Below are positions 22,950 to 34,359 of a stretch of DNA of 64,000 nt, in pieces. Position 1 is the first letter of the stretch, and each line of letters begins with the position of its first letter. This DNA is from Lathyrus oleraceus (Eukaryota; Streptophyta; Magnoliopsida; Fabales; Fabaceae). The DNA is taken from positions 132,548,354 through 132,612,353 of the forward strand of contig NC_066579.1 of NCBI RefSeq assembly GCF_024323335.1, read 5' to 3'. A model generated the notes under the pieces. That model made no database searches. It saw only the letters and a list, made by a program, of their open reading frames with translations, and was not told the DNA's origin. The position numbers were made by a program, and so were the translations under genes.

Positions 22950-24265
22950 GCTACCCTAATCCCTCTCGTTGGCTCTCCTCTCTTTGCCGTTTACACACAC
23001 CGAAGCTCTGCCGATTTTCTGTTCAAGCTTTTGCTTATTTTTCTTTTTCCAGCAGAATTAATATTGTTTATTTTATTTGTTTATTGTGCAAGTTTTATTT
23101 TCTTCTTCCCTTGCAAATTTACCTTTCCCGTTTTTTAATTTTTAGATATTTTTCGCGTAGTAGTTTCTACACCGGAAACTACTGTGCAACTTTATACCGG
23201 ATTTAACCTTACGTTATATTCGAGTTTTTTATTTCCTTGATTTAATTTACTGTTTAATTGAAGAATCGAAGAACAAATCCTACCGGCTTGTGGAGGAGTG
23301 TTCAAGACCTTTGTATTACGCATTCAGGTTCTCTAATTGTTATTTAATATTTAATGTTTTACTCTATTGTTTATTTACATTGCCTGCCTGAAATGAGTCT
23401 GTGTATGCATGATAATAATTATTATTTAGTTAGCATGTCTGGCTAATTCGCCTAGGTATCGGTATGTAAAGTAAGCAGAAAGAGGGGTCAAGACTGAGTC
23501 GGTCTATTCAAACTTAAAATTAGAATCAATCTTTTTATGGTCTTAACTTACAGGTTTAATAACAAGATTTTTTACAAAAGTAAAAGACATAAAGAAGTTG
23601 AAACCAACAGAGCGAGAGTTTGAGGTTTTAACTGGACAGTGTAACTTAGTCATAAAGTCTATCTCAGGGCGAGAGCAAGTTTTAGAATTAATTAAATTCT
23701 GACCTTTTTCCAAAAAGTATTTTTAAAGATTGAATGTGAGGACGAGAGTTAAGCATTTAGATTTAATTGTATAACCTAAGTCAACAGAGCGAGAGTTTGA
23801 GATAAGGGTGTTTAAAACGGTCAGTATTTTCTTAAAAAGAGTTTCTGCAACTTTATTGTTTTCAAAATATGATTTTTGACTTAATTATAAGTGACAGCTA
23901 CATTAATATAAGATCATGGTTTCTTCAACAGAGCGAGAGTTTGAGATAAAACCTTTAACCAATAAAGTTAATCGAAACGATTTATTTTAAAACCGAGAGA
24001 CCGACAAGGAATTGATTCCCTAGTTTTGACGAACTACATACCGATATCCGTTTTATTGATATTTAATCTAGATATTAGTTTAGCTCTTAGTTTTTCCCCA
24101 AACAATCAAACATTTTCACCTTAGATTTACGTAGTAACTTTAGATAACGGTACATCGATTCATAAGTCCCTGTGGGATCGATATCTTTTTAAAACTACGC
24201 GATAGAACTGTGCACTTGCAGTTTGTATCCCATTCTCGACTCACACAGTCGAGCGATCAAGTTTT

Positions 24266-24283
24266 TGGCGCCGTTGCCGGGGA
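24266..24283 (+). other. Primer-binding site, tRNA-Asp type
   Basis: TGGCGCCGTTGCCGGGGA, six bases after the LTR, typical of Athila elements. Confidence 0.85.
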
Positions 24284-24371
24284 CTTTTATTCAATCGATA
24301 TCGTAACTCTTCCGTTACGCTGTAGAGATTAAGGTTTCTTTTTCCTTCTATTCTTTCTTTCGTTGATTTGT

Positions 24372-27300
24372 ATGCCACGCACTCGCTCTCAAGGCGAACC
24401 GCTCTATTTACGAATCAACGATATCGAACTATATCTCCGAGTCTTACGACGAATTCGGGAATATCGTGCTGAAAACAATCTCCCTCCTATAAACCTTCCT
24501 GATATCAAAAACATTTTTCCTTCTTTAACCGAGATGGCAGAACCAGCTCGTGCTCTTAGAGATTACGCCGCTCCATCGCAAGATGAACCGCATTCAAGTA
24601 TTGCTCCGCCCGCAATCGAAGCAAACAACTTTGAACTTAAACCTTCGCTGTTGCAGGCTGTGCAACAGAACCAATTCTCTGGAAATCTTACCGAGGATCC
24701 AAACCTTCATTTATCCGTATTTGTTCAATATGCTGATACTGTTAAAGCTAATGGTGTCACTTCAGAGGCAATTCGACTTCGTCTTTTTCCTTTCTCATTA
24801 AGAGATAGCGCTAGAAGATGGCTTCAATCTCTCCCTTCCAACTCAGTCACCACATGGAACGAGTTGAAGAAGTTTTTCTTGCCCGATATTTTCCGCCAAG
24901 CAAAACAGCTATGTTAAGGGCCCAGATAAACGGATTTAAACAGAAAGACAACGAGTCTCTTTTCGAAGCATGGGAAAGATACAAAGACATGATGAGACTT
25001 TGCCCACACCATGGTTTGGAAGACTGGTTAGTAATTCACACATTTTATAATGGTCTCTTATACAATACAAGGTTAACAATAGACGCCGCTGCAGGTGGTG
25101 CACTAATGAACAAACCTTATGCTGACGCTTACCAGCTTATCGAGAGCATGGCCCAAAACCACTATCAGTGGGGAACCGAACGAACAACAGTGGAAAAACC
25201 TCAACCGAAAACTGGCATGTACGAGATAAGTAACCTTGATCACGTTAATGCAAAAGTGGATGCTTTGGTCCAGAAAATTGAAAGTTTAAACGTATCACCA
25301 CCAACCGCCGTGGTTGCTATAACTCAGAATTGCGAGGTCTGTGGAATCCAAGGCCACACTCCTGCGGAATGTCAACTCTTGACTGGAATCCAAACAGAGC
25401 AGGTAAACTATGCTCAAGGAAGCCCCTATTCGAATACCTATAACCCAAATTGGAAGAACCATCCAAACTTTTCATATAAGAGTAATAATGCTTTATACGC
25501 ACCCGGACAGTCTCCGAATCAAACCCCATCTATACCTCCGGGATATCAGAAACCGAATCCTAACAATAATACCCCTAGAAAATCCAACTTGGAAATCATG
25601 ATGGAAAACTTTATAGCTTCCCAACAACAAACCAATAAAGATTTCTTAAACCAGAACATACACACTGGCGAACAACTTAAACAACTAGCAAGCAAAGTAG
25701 ATGCCTTGGCTACCCATAACAAAATGTTAGAAACACAAATATCTCAAGTAGCTCAACAACAAGCACCTACTGCTGCACCAACTGGTACATTCCCTGGACA
25801 GCCCCAACCTAATCCGAGAAGCCAAGCTCATGCAATTATATTAAGAAGTGGAACGGAAGTAGAAGGACCGTCTGATCCAAGGATAGAAAACCAAAACCCT
25901 AAGAAATCTACTGAGGAAAGTGAACCTAAGGAAAAGGAAGAGAGTAATAAGGAAACCCTAGAAAAGAAGGAACCTTATGTACCTCCACCACCTTACAAAC
26001 CACCTATACCTTACCCTCAAAGGCTTGTTAAAACCAAAGATGTAGGTCAATTTAGAAAATTTGTTGATCTCCTTAAACAATTAAACGTTACAATTCCGTT
26101 TACCGAAGCTATTACGCAGATGCCTTCATATGCTAAATTCTTAAAAGAAATTCTTTCTAATAAAAGGAAACTTGAGGATAGCGAAACCGTTACACTCCCT
26201 GCCGAATGTAGCGCTATAATCCAAAACATGCCCCCTAAACTCAAGGATCCAGGTAGCTTCTCTATACCCTGTCACATAGGAAAATTTGTCATCGACAAAG
26301 CCTTATGCGATTTAGGAGCCGGAATTAGCGTTATGCCTTTATCCATATGTAAGAGACTGGAAATGGGAGAATTAAGACCGACCAAGATGTCTGTACAACT
26401 AGCGGATCGTTCCATCAAATATCCTGTAGGAATCCTTGAAAACGTTCCCGTACGCATAGGTCAGTTTTACATTCCCACTGACTTCACAATTATGGACATT
26501 AGAGAAGATGATACTACACCTATTATACTAGGAAGACCATTCTTAGCAACTGCCGGTGCAATCATAGACGTAAAACGAGGAAGACTCACCTTCGAAGTAG
26601 GTGAAGAGAAAATTGAATTCATTCTTTCCCAATTCTTGAAAGCACCTGCAATAGAAGATACATGTTACTTCATGGATATCATCGATGAATGCATAAAAGA
26701 AGCAGAGTCAGGAGAAGACAAATCATCAGACTATCTTTTAGAAGACAAATCTAAACAATGCTTAGCAGTAACACCAGATCCTACGCAGTGTCTTAACAAA
26801 CCAACCCCTGATTTGAAAACACTTCCCAAAAATCTGAGATATGAATTCCTAGACTTAGAACTTGAACGACCTGTGATAGTCAATGCAGATCTAGGAAGAC
26901 TCGAAACAGAAAAACTCCTACATATCTTAAGAAAATATCCAACCGCACTAGGATACCACATAACCGATCTTAAAGGAATAAGCCCTTCTATTTGTATGCA
27001 CCGCATCATGTTAGAAGAAGACGGTAAAACCTCTAGGGAACACCAGAGAAGACTAAATCCGATCCTAAGTGAGGTAGTAAAGAAAGAAATAACCAAGTTA
27101 TTAGAAGCAGGTATTGTATATCCTATATCTGATAGCAAATGGGTTAGTCCTGTACACGTTGTACCAAAGAAAGGAGGCATAACCGTTATTGAAAACGAAA
27201 AAGGAGAAACTATAACTAAACGAATCGAATCGGGATGGAGAATGTGCATTGATTATAGGAAACTAAACAAAGCAACCCGAAAAGATCATTTCCCTTTACC

Positions 27301-29762
27301 ATTCATTGACCAAATGTTAGAACGATTAGCAAAGCATTCACATTTCTGTTATTTAGACGGTTATTCAGGCTTCTTTCAAATACCAATTCATCCTGATGAC
27401 CAAGAAAAGACAACATTCACATGCCCTTTTGGTACCTTCGCGTATAGACGAATGCCGTTTGGTCTGTGTAATGCCCCTGCAACTTTTCAAAGATGCATGA
27501 TGGCGATTTTCGCCGACTTTCTCGAAAACATCATGGAAGTATTCATGGATGACTTTTCTGTATACGGACAAAGTTTCGAAGAATGCCTTGAAAACCTGGA
27601 AAGAGTTCTTGAACGATGTGTAAAAGTAAACTTAGTACTTAATTGGGAAAAGTGCCACTTTATGGTACAAGAAGGCATTGTTTTAGGACACATCATCTCG
27701 AACAGAGGAATTGAAGTAGACAAAGCCAAAATAGAGGTAATCGAAAATCTTCAACCCCCAAGAACCGTGAGAGAAGTACGAAGCTTTTTAGGACACGCCG
27801 GTTTTTACCGACGATTCATCAAAGACTTCTCTAAGATAACTAAACCCTTAACCGGACTGTTGATGAAAGATGCCGAATTCATATTCGACGATAACTGTTT
27901 AAAAGCATTTCGAACTCTTAAACAAGCATTGATCTCCGCACCCATTATGCAGACACCAGACTGGAATGAACCATTCGAAATAATGTGCGATGCCAGTGAT
28001 TATGCTGTAGGTGCTGTTTTAGGACAAAGAAAGGATAAAAAGCTTCATGTTATATATTACGCTAGCAGAACCCTGGATGAAGCACAGATGAATTATGCCA
28101 CAACCGAGAAAGAACTCCTAGCAGTAGTATTTGCGCTAGATAAATTTCGTTCTTACTTGGTAGGAGCCAAAATAATAGTTTACACTGATCACGCTGCTAT
28201 CAGGTACCTTCTAACAAAAAAGGATGCTAAACCTAGACTCCTAAGGTGGATCTTGTTACTACAAGAATTCGACTTAGAAATCAAGGACAAGAAAGGAACT
28301 GAGAACGTAGTAGCAGACCACCTCTCTAGACTTGAGAACCTTGAACCAGAAAGAACATCCATTAATGATGATTTCTCGTATGATAAACTCATAGCTACTT
28401 TGGAAGAGAACAACTCCGACATGCAAGTAGAAACCACCTTAGCTATATCTGTCATACCATGGTACGCTGATCTAGTTAATTATTTAGCTGCCGGAATAGT
28501 TCCACCTACTTTATCTTACCAGCAGAAGAAACGATTCTTCCACGACATAAAACACTATTACTGGGATGATCCCTTACTCTTCAAAAGAGGTCCCGATGGT
28601 ATTTTCCGTCGATGTGTACCCGAAGAAGAGGTAGAAAATATAATCCAACACTGTCACTCTGCGCCTTATGGTGGACACACAAGTACATCCAAGACCTGCT
28701 CTAAAATCCTACAAGCTGGCTTTTATTGGCCAACTGTATGGAAGGACGTACATGCGGCTATTAAGGAGTGTGACAGATGTCAACGCACGGGAAACATATC
28801 TAGACGTGACGAGATGCCACAAAAAGGTATTTTGGAAGTAGAGATTTTTGACGTGTGGGGAATAGACTTCATGGGACCATTTCCATCCTCCTTCGGTAAC
28901 AAATACATACTCGTGGCGGTTGACTACGTATCAAAGTGGATCGAAGCTATAGCTTCCCCAACAAATGACACCCGAGTAGTAACTAGACTCTTTAAAATAT
29001 AATATTTCCGAGATTTGGCATCCCAAGGATAGTAGTCAGTGATGGTGGATCACACTTTATATCCAAGGTACTCGAAAAACTACTACTTAAATATGGAGTG
29101 AGACATAGGATAGCAACACCTTACCACCCTCAAACCAGTGGACAAGTGGAAGTATCTAACAGAGAAATCAAGCAAATACTAGAAAAAACGGTCGCCACTT
29201 CAAGGAAAGATTGGTCATTGAAATTACCAGAAGCTTTATGGGCATACCGAACTGCTTATAAAACTCCCATAGGGACGACCCCATTTAAGCTCATTTATGG
29301 AAAATCCTGTCACCTCCCGGTAGAATTGGAACATAAAGCCTATTGGGCTATTAGAAATTTAAATTTGAATTATAAAGCCGCCGGTGAAAAGAGAATCCTT
29401 GACATAAACGAATTAGAGGAACTCAGAAGAGACGCCTATGAAAATGCCAAAATCTATAAAGAAAGAACAAAACAATGGCATGATAAGCGTATATCAAGGA
29501 AAATCTTCAAGCAAGGCGACGCAGTACTCTTATTTAACTCCAGACTAAATTATTCCCGGGAAAACTACGATCCAGATGGTCAGGACCTTTTCACATCACT
29601 AAAATCTTTCCCAGTGGAGCGGTAGAAATTAAAGGACAATCTACAGAACCGTTCACCGTAAACGGGCAACGTCTGAAACATTATCACTATGCGGAAACCA
29701 ACGAGGATTCGCAAATTCTACACTTAGACGAAACGCCCCCAGGACTCATAGACAATATTTAA
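24372..29762 (+). pseudogene. gag-pol: gag-pol of the Athila-type element, three frameshifts
   Basis: Starts at ATG 24372 (MPRTRSQGEPLY...) and ends at TAA 29760-29762. Visible parts: gag with one zinc knuckle ([14 protein letters not shown], about 25330); protease with DLGAG (about 26308); reverse transcriptase with FMDD (about 27542); RNase H (about 27980-28200); integrase finger and core (about 28650-29200); and C-terminal region. The frame changes at 24873-24877 (T run), about 28995-29003 and about 29544-29551. Each change is equivalent to losing one base. No in-frame nonsense codon was noticed. The element cannot make an intact polyprotein as written, unless the losses are homopolymer errors in the assembly. 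Confidence 0.88.
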
Positions 29763-30035
29763 CAGTTTCTTTGTCGAGCTTGCGACATTTAAACAAAGCG
29801 CTTAGTGGGAGACAACCCACAAATTAATTTGTTATTTTATTATTCTATTATTATTATCATTTCTCTATTTTTCTCTTAATTATTCTTTTAATTTCTATTT
29901 AGTATTCATTATTGATTTATTCAAAAAGAAAAAAAAATATATCCATATAATAATAATAATTCTTTTCTTCTTTCGGCATTTGGCCAAATCCTGACTTAAA
30001 CTCATGTTTTCTTTTCTCTAGTTAACACTAACCAG
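29763..30035 (+). other. Spacer between pol and the first env-position ORF
   Basis: AT-rich, with a 'cttagtgggagacaacccac' string soon after the pol stop. No coding potential. Confidence 0.6.
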
Positions 30036-31337
30036 ATGGGACATTTTGACCGTATGGGTATCAAGTTCAGAGGAATGGCTCAGAAACGAAGGTTTGAAGA
30101 ACTAGCCACTAGAGAGATGCTACCTAGTTTATATGCTGATGATTGGGCTATGACTGCCCTTGGACTGAGACAGAGTGTCCTGTTTTTGCTGAATCAGATA
30201 GGATGGGAGACCTCCCCTATCCTGAGACATTTCACCACCTACCGGAGGCTCACACTAGAATTCCTTAGTTCATTAATCTATCTACCCAGCCATGAAAAAG
30301 GAATTACCAGAGGTTTTATCCAGTTCAGAATGTTCAATATGGAGTACCAATTTAATATTAGAGACTTCACCAACCTTTTGAGTTTTCCTACCTCCTTTGA
30401 TACATTCACTATAAGCCAGGAAGAACTTTTTGAATATAGAGAGCTTGAACACTTTTGGGGTAAGCTGACTGGAAATGATGAGCCCGAAGAACATGAGTTT
30501 CTCTCTGGAAACATACATAACCCGCTTTTCGCTATTTCCATAAGATCCTGACCCACACTTTATTTGGGAAGAAGCCAAATAGTACTTCAGTTTCACGTGA
30601 TGAACTCTTCATCATATTTGTGCTTCCAGAACCGTCCAGTAAACGGTGCTACTTTTATGTTAGCTAATTTGGACCACCTTATCCAGGATGAGAGAGCACC
30701 CATTAGAATAGGCGGCCTGATAACTATGATAGGTAATGCTATTGGATTACGTCAGCCTATGCTTGACCTGAACCCTTTTTGTGGCATTACCACTATGAGT
30801 ATACCTTTCCTCTTCAACACTATGTTTATAGCAAACATAGGGTCTGATGAGTTTGAGCTTGTTATTGATAACCAGGTTCTCTGCCTATTCACCATGCCCG
30901 ATCCTAGGACTAGTGTTCATAACCAAAGGAACTGGCTCTATAACCTGAATGAAACCCCAACTCCTGATGGATCCACTGAATCCATCCAGGATTATGAGAT
31001 TTGTGATGACTATGAGCACTATGTTGACCATATCTCTCTTGCTGAATCTGACCCTCAGACCCCATCCGGCTACCATGATATTGATCCTCCTCCTCAGCCT
31101 GTCCTGACCGAAGAATCAGCCATGCCTGATCTCCGACATCATATGCCAGGAACAGATATTAAAACCGTCATTGAAGCTTTGATGTCAGAACAAAACGCCC
31201 TCAGGGAAGATTTCTACAGCTTGAGACTTGCAGTCCTAGAACACATGAGCAGCACGGCAAGTCAGTTACGTATGTTACGGCATCATGTTAACTCTTTTAC
31301 TCCTCCGGCCAGAGATCCGAAGATAGATGGAATTTAG
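30036..31337 (+). pseudogene. First env-position ORF (Athila ORF type)
   Basis: Begins MGHFDRMGIKFRGMAQKRRF, contains a conserved 'LEFLSSL' plus 'FRMFNMEY' region (about 30250-30360) and ends at 31337. Athila elements carry such a plant-specific protein where retroviruses have env; its function is unknown. The frame is broken near 30525-30530 (one base missing) and returns to the first frame near 30620, leaving a TGA at 30549-30551. No clear signal peptide or membrane segment was found. Confidence 0.75.
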
Positions 31338-31640
31338 TTATTTTTCCTTTCTAAGTTATTTAGTTTTAGGCTAGATTTTTTCATTAATGTTGTTTGAATT
31401 CATGATTATTTCTATTTCATTTCATTATTTTCCCTTCCTGTAATACATTATGATCTCTTTTTTTTATTGAAGCTGTTTAGTTAATTATGCAAATGCCTGT
31501 TACATTCTACTGTTGTTACCTATTATTATCATACAAAGCAAGTAACGTGCACAGTGCATTAAAAATTGCAGACTAAAAATAACCATAAGCTAAATAAAAC
31601 ATTAAAATATGCTACCAAAGTGATTCTGTGAAGCGCTACT
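31338..31640 (+). other. Spacer between the two env-position ORFs
   Basis: AT-rich 3' untranslated-like sequence, no ORF. Confidence 0.6.
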
Positions 31641-31654
31641 AAGCCTTTCCAAAA

Positions 31655-31984
31655 AGGAAGTGTGACGAGCGTCACACCACCCATAACGGACGGCACACTT
31701 AGTGCCTGTTACGAGCGTCACAGCCTTGTGACGAGCGTAACGCCTCTCAGACATGTGAACGTTAGGGAGCCGTTGGAGACGAACGTTACACCCCTACCTT
31801 TTTACATTCCCCATTCATTTTTCATTTACCACACTTAATTACTTTTCAACCACTTTTTCTTTCTACCTTCCATCCTTCTCCTATAAATACCTACCAAAAC
31901 TCCCTTCATTCACCACAAAACAAATCTCTCATATCAAACACACTTCTTTTCCTTTCCAAATCATCACTTCAAAAATTCATCACA
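31655..31984 (+). promoter_or_regulatory. Internal promoter-like block upstream of the second ORF
   Basis: One perfect GTGACGAGCGTCAC (31662-31675) and several decayed versions (about 31684, 31709, 31727, 31772) resemble the LTR U3 cluster. TATAAATA follows at 31882-31889, and an A/C-rich leader of about 95 bases runs to 'cacaATGGCG'. This is the spacing of the LTR promoter on a smaller scale. A separate mRNA for the second ORF is inferred. Confidence 0.55.
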
Positions 31985-33284
31985 ATGGCGGGAAATCAAA
32001 ATTTCGGAAATATCATCTTCCGATCCGGAGATGACAACTATCAGCAGGAGCAATTCGAGCGCTTCCAACAGCGAGGCGTCGCTTCCACCAGGTACCCCGA
32101 TTTAACTTGTTTACAACAATTGGCTTACTCCAAGGTATCGAGTGGATGCTCCGTAAAGCCGATTTAACCTTCCTTTGCACCCATAACCAACCCACCTATC
32201 CTTCCCTAACCTTAGAATTCCTAAGTTCTTACGACTACACCACTCCCGCCGGTGAAGGTGAATTTCTAACCGGTACGGCAACCTTCCGTATGTTTAACAC
32301 CGAGTACTCTCTAACCCAACGCCAATTGAGTGCCATGCTACATTTTCCCACAGAAGGTCTGCTCCATGCCAGAATCCCTCCAACCTCAAACTGGAACACA
32401 GTTCTAGTTTTCGACCTTTTTAAGAAAATTTCCGGTATAAATACCTACAACTGGGAAGAACTCCTTCTCTCCCACATCCATAACCCCACCATCCGTTATT
32501 TTCTCCGTATCCTGCAAAACACACTCTTTGGAAGACCAAACAACAGTAAGGTCAACTCAAAAGAACTCTTTTCCTCCAGTGCGTTTTCGAATCGGATACT
32601 AAGGTAAACGCCGCCTCTTTTCTCTTTCATCATATCCGCACCTTATGTGCTAGAGGCCGGCAACCATTCATAATTGGTGGATTAATAACCTCCATAGCAC
32701 TTGGCCTGAACCTAGGGGATAAACTCCAAACTTTAGAATCCCTACCTCCCCTGTCTATGGATATCAGCTATTGCCGCTCCAGCCGCCTGATTAAAAACAG
32801 AGTAGGCGGAGGCTATTATCTTATGGTGAACAACCAAGCTGTCCCAAGTGTTGTGCTACCCAATACCACCCTAACGGATGTCACAAACCCGGACCGCCAC
32901 CTCTACGATCTTAGCGCTCCTGAAACCACCGAGCCTTCACAAACAAACCAGCAAACAGATGAGTTTGCAGAAATGGAACAAGGTGATCATCCGCCAACAC
33001 AACAATCAGTCCCGCTAAACCCTTCCAGTAATGCAGCCAGCCCATCCTCCCAACGTCGTCGACGACGAAGGCCTGCGACCAACGATGACATTATGGATGC
33101 TATCGATGGAATGCAGGCACAGAATACAGAGATGATGCAGATGATGCGTCAAATGCAACAGCAACAGGATGCTCGGAATGCCATAACCGACCAGCGGTTT
33201 ACTGAGTTGTTTAGCAGATTCGACAGCTTAGACATACGTCAAAGATCACCAGGACCAAGAACCAGAGGTGGAAGGCAGCCTTAG
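31985..33284 (+). pseudogene. Second env-position ORF, paralogue of the first
   Basis: Starts MAGNQNFGNIIFRSGDDNYQ and ends at 33284. It shares 'LEFLSS', 'FRMFNTEY', 'IGGLIT' and a final 'DRHLYDL' block with the first ORF in the same order, so the two are diverged tandem paralogues. The C-terminus has a basic RRRRRR run and a Gln/Met-rich, probably coiled-coil segment. Frame changes occur near 32095-32110 and near 32565-32570 (T run), each equivalent to losing one base. Confidence 0.72.
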
Positions 33285-34345
33285 TTGTTATTTTCTTTTT
33301 CCTTTCCATCTTGTATTTCTTTCCCTTCAAACATCGAGGACAATGTTTAGTTCAAGTATGGGGGGGAAACAATATTCTTTCCATTCTCATTTTTTTTTTT
33401 TTCAAGTATGTTTTTTTCCTTCATTGTTATTTCCCTTTCTTATTATGAATAAATAAAATATAAGTTAAGTCCTGAATGTGAAAAAAATTTTCTATTATCT
33501 ATTTCCCTCAACTTTCTTGAGCCATAACAAAAAATTTTAACACACCCAATAAGTATAAAGGTTGCTTACTTTATAAAATTTGAGTGAAATCAAAACAAAA
33601 TCATTACCATAACAACGCTCTGAGAACCTCAATATGTTAGATCAGGATAAGTACCTATTATACCGAACTCCTTGAACTTTTAGTTCTATGGTAACCCCAA
33701 GTAGTTTATACAGAAGTCAGCACCATCTTAATAGCAAACTACGTGGAGAGCCGATGAATATAAGTGAATGATCCCCAAAGTAACATAAAATATATGAATA
33801 TATCAAGAAATGCACTAAGTAAATTAGGTGATCCTTACCAGATCATTTAATCTAAAGGTTGCAGATCATGTAAAAGCACAATACGAAAGATCCATTATGA
33901 ATTGGTTCAGTAGGAATCTGGTACTGAACTTGGTAGGGCGGACTACGGTTCGATCCCCCGCAATTTGCAATGGACTGAATAATGAAGTTATCCGACTTAT
34001 GTACCAGAACTTCTAGCTAAATGCGGATCATAATCACTAACCGGTTACTCCACTATGTGCGCGAAAAGATAAAGGGCTTAATGTGATTTCGCTAGAATGA
34101 AAACGGGTAAAATAAGACTAAAGGAACCAGGATAGCTATCATAGGGTACTTGAACTGATTGGCATAAGGTAGGGTTATCTAAGTTGTAACGGTAGTTGTT
34201 GATGTCAAGATTAAACTCAAAAATCCTCCTAAACAAAAATCCATTGGCGACCTAGTACGAATTGATGTGTGCTTTAAAATTTCATCAGGCTAAAACTTTT
34301 AACAAGTTCTATACTGAATTTTGCTTGAGGACAAGCAAAGATTTA
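33285..34345 (+). other. 3' untranslated region with an internal polypurine tract
   Basis: No ORF of note. At 33352-33367 'caagtatgggggggaa' follows 'gaggacaatg'. The same pairing ('gaggacaagc ... aagtatgggggag') occurs at the true tract beside the 3' LTR. Confidence 0.7.
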
Positions 34346-34359
34346 AGTATGGGGGAGTT
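34346..34359 (+). other. Polypurine tract of the Athila-type element
   Basis: AGTATGGGGGAGTT immediately before the 3' LTR. Confidence 0.85.

Larger units (their letters stand above)
22472..24259 (+). repeat. 5' LTR of the Athila-type element
   Basis: TGATAACACG...GCGATCA, 1788 bp. The U3 part holds four TGACG palindromes (22716-22798) and a TATA box (22942-22949). The remainder has a repeated 'cagagcgagagtttgag' motif at about 23608, 23782 and 23930. The small ORFs recur identically in the 3' LTR and are not genes. Confidence 0.95.

Noticed and set aside
22553..23206. Four small ORFs in the LTR, repeated at 34441-35094
   Set aside because: Both sets lie in the non-coding LTRs of one element; the copies are identical because LTRs are copied together.
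26047..28455. Minus-strand ORFs opposite the Athila-type pol
   Set aside because: Shadows of the plus-strand polyprotein; they contain no domain of their own.
33947..33957. GGTTCGATCCC, resembling a tRNA B-box
   Set aside because: No A-box at the right distance and no cloverleaf could be drawn; it lies in the 3' untranslated region of the Athila-type element.
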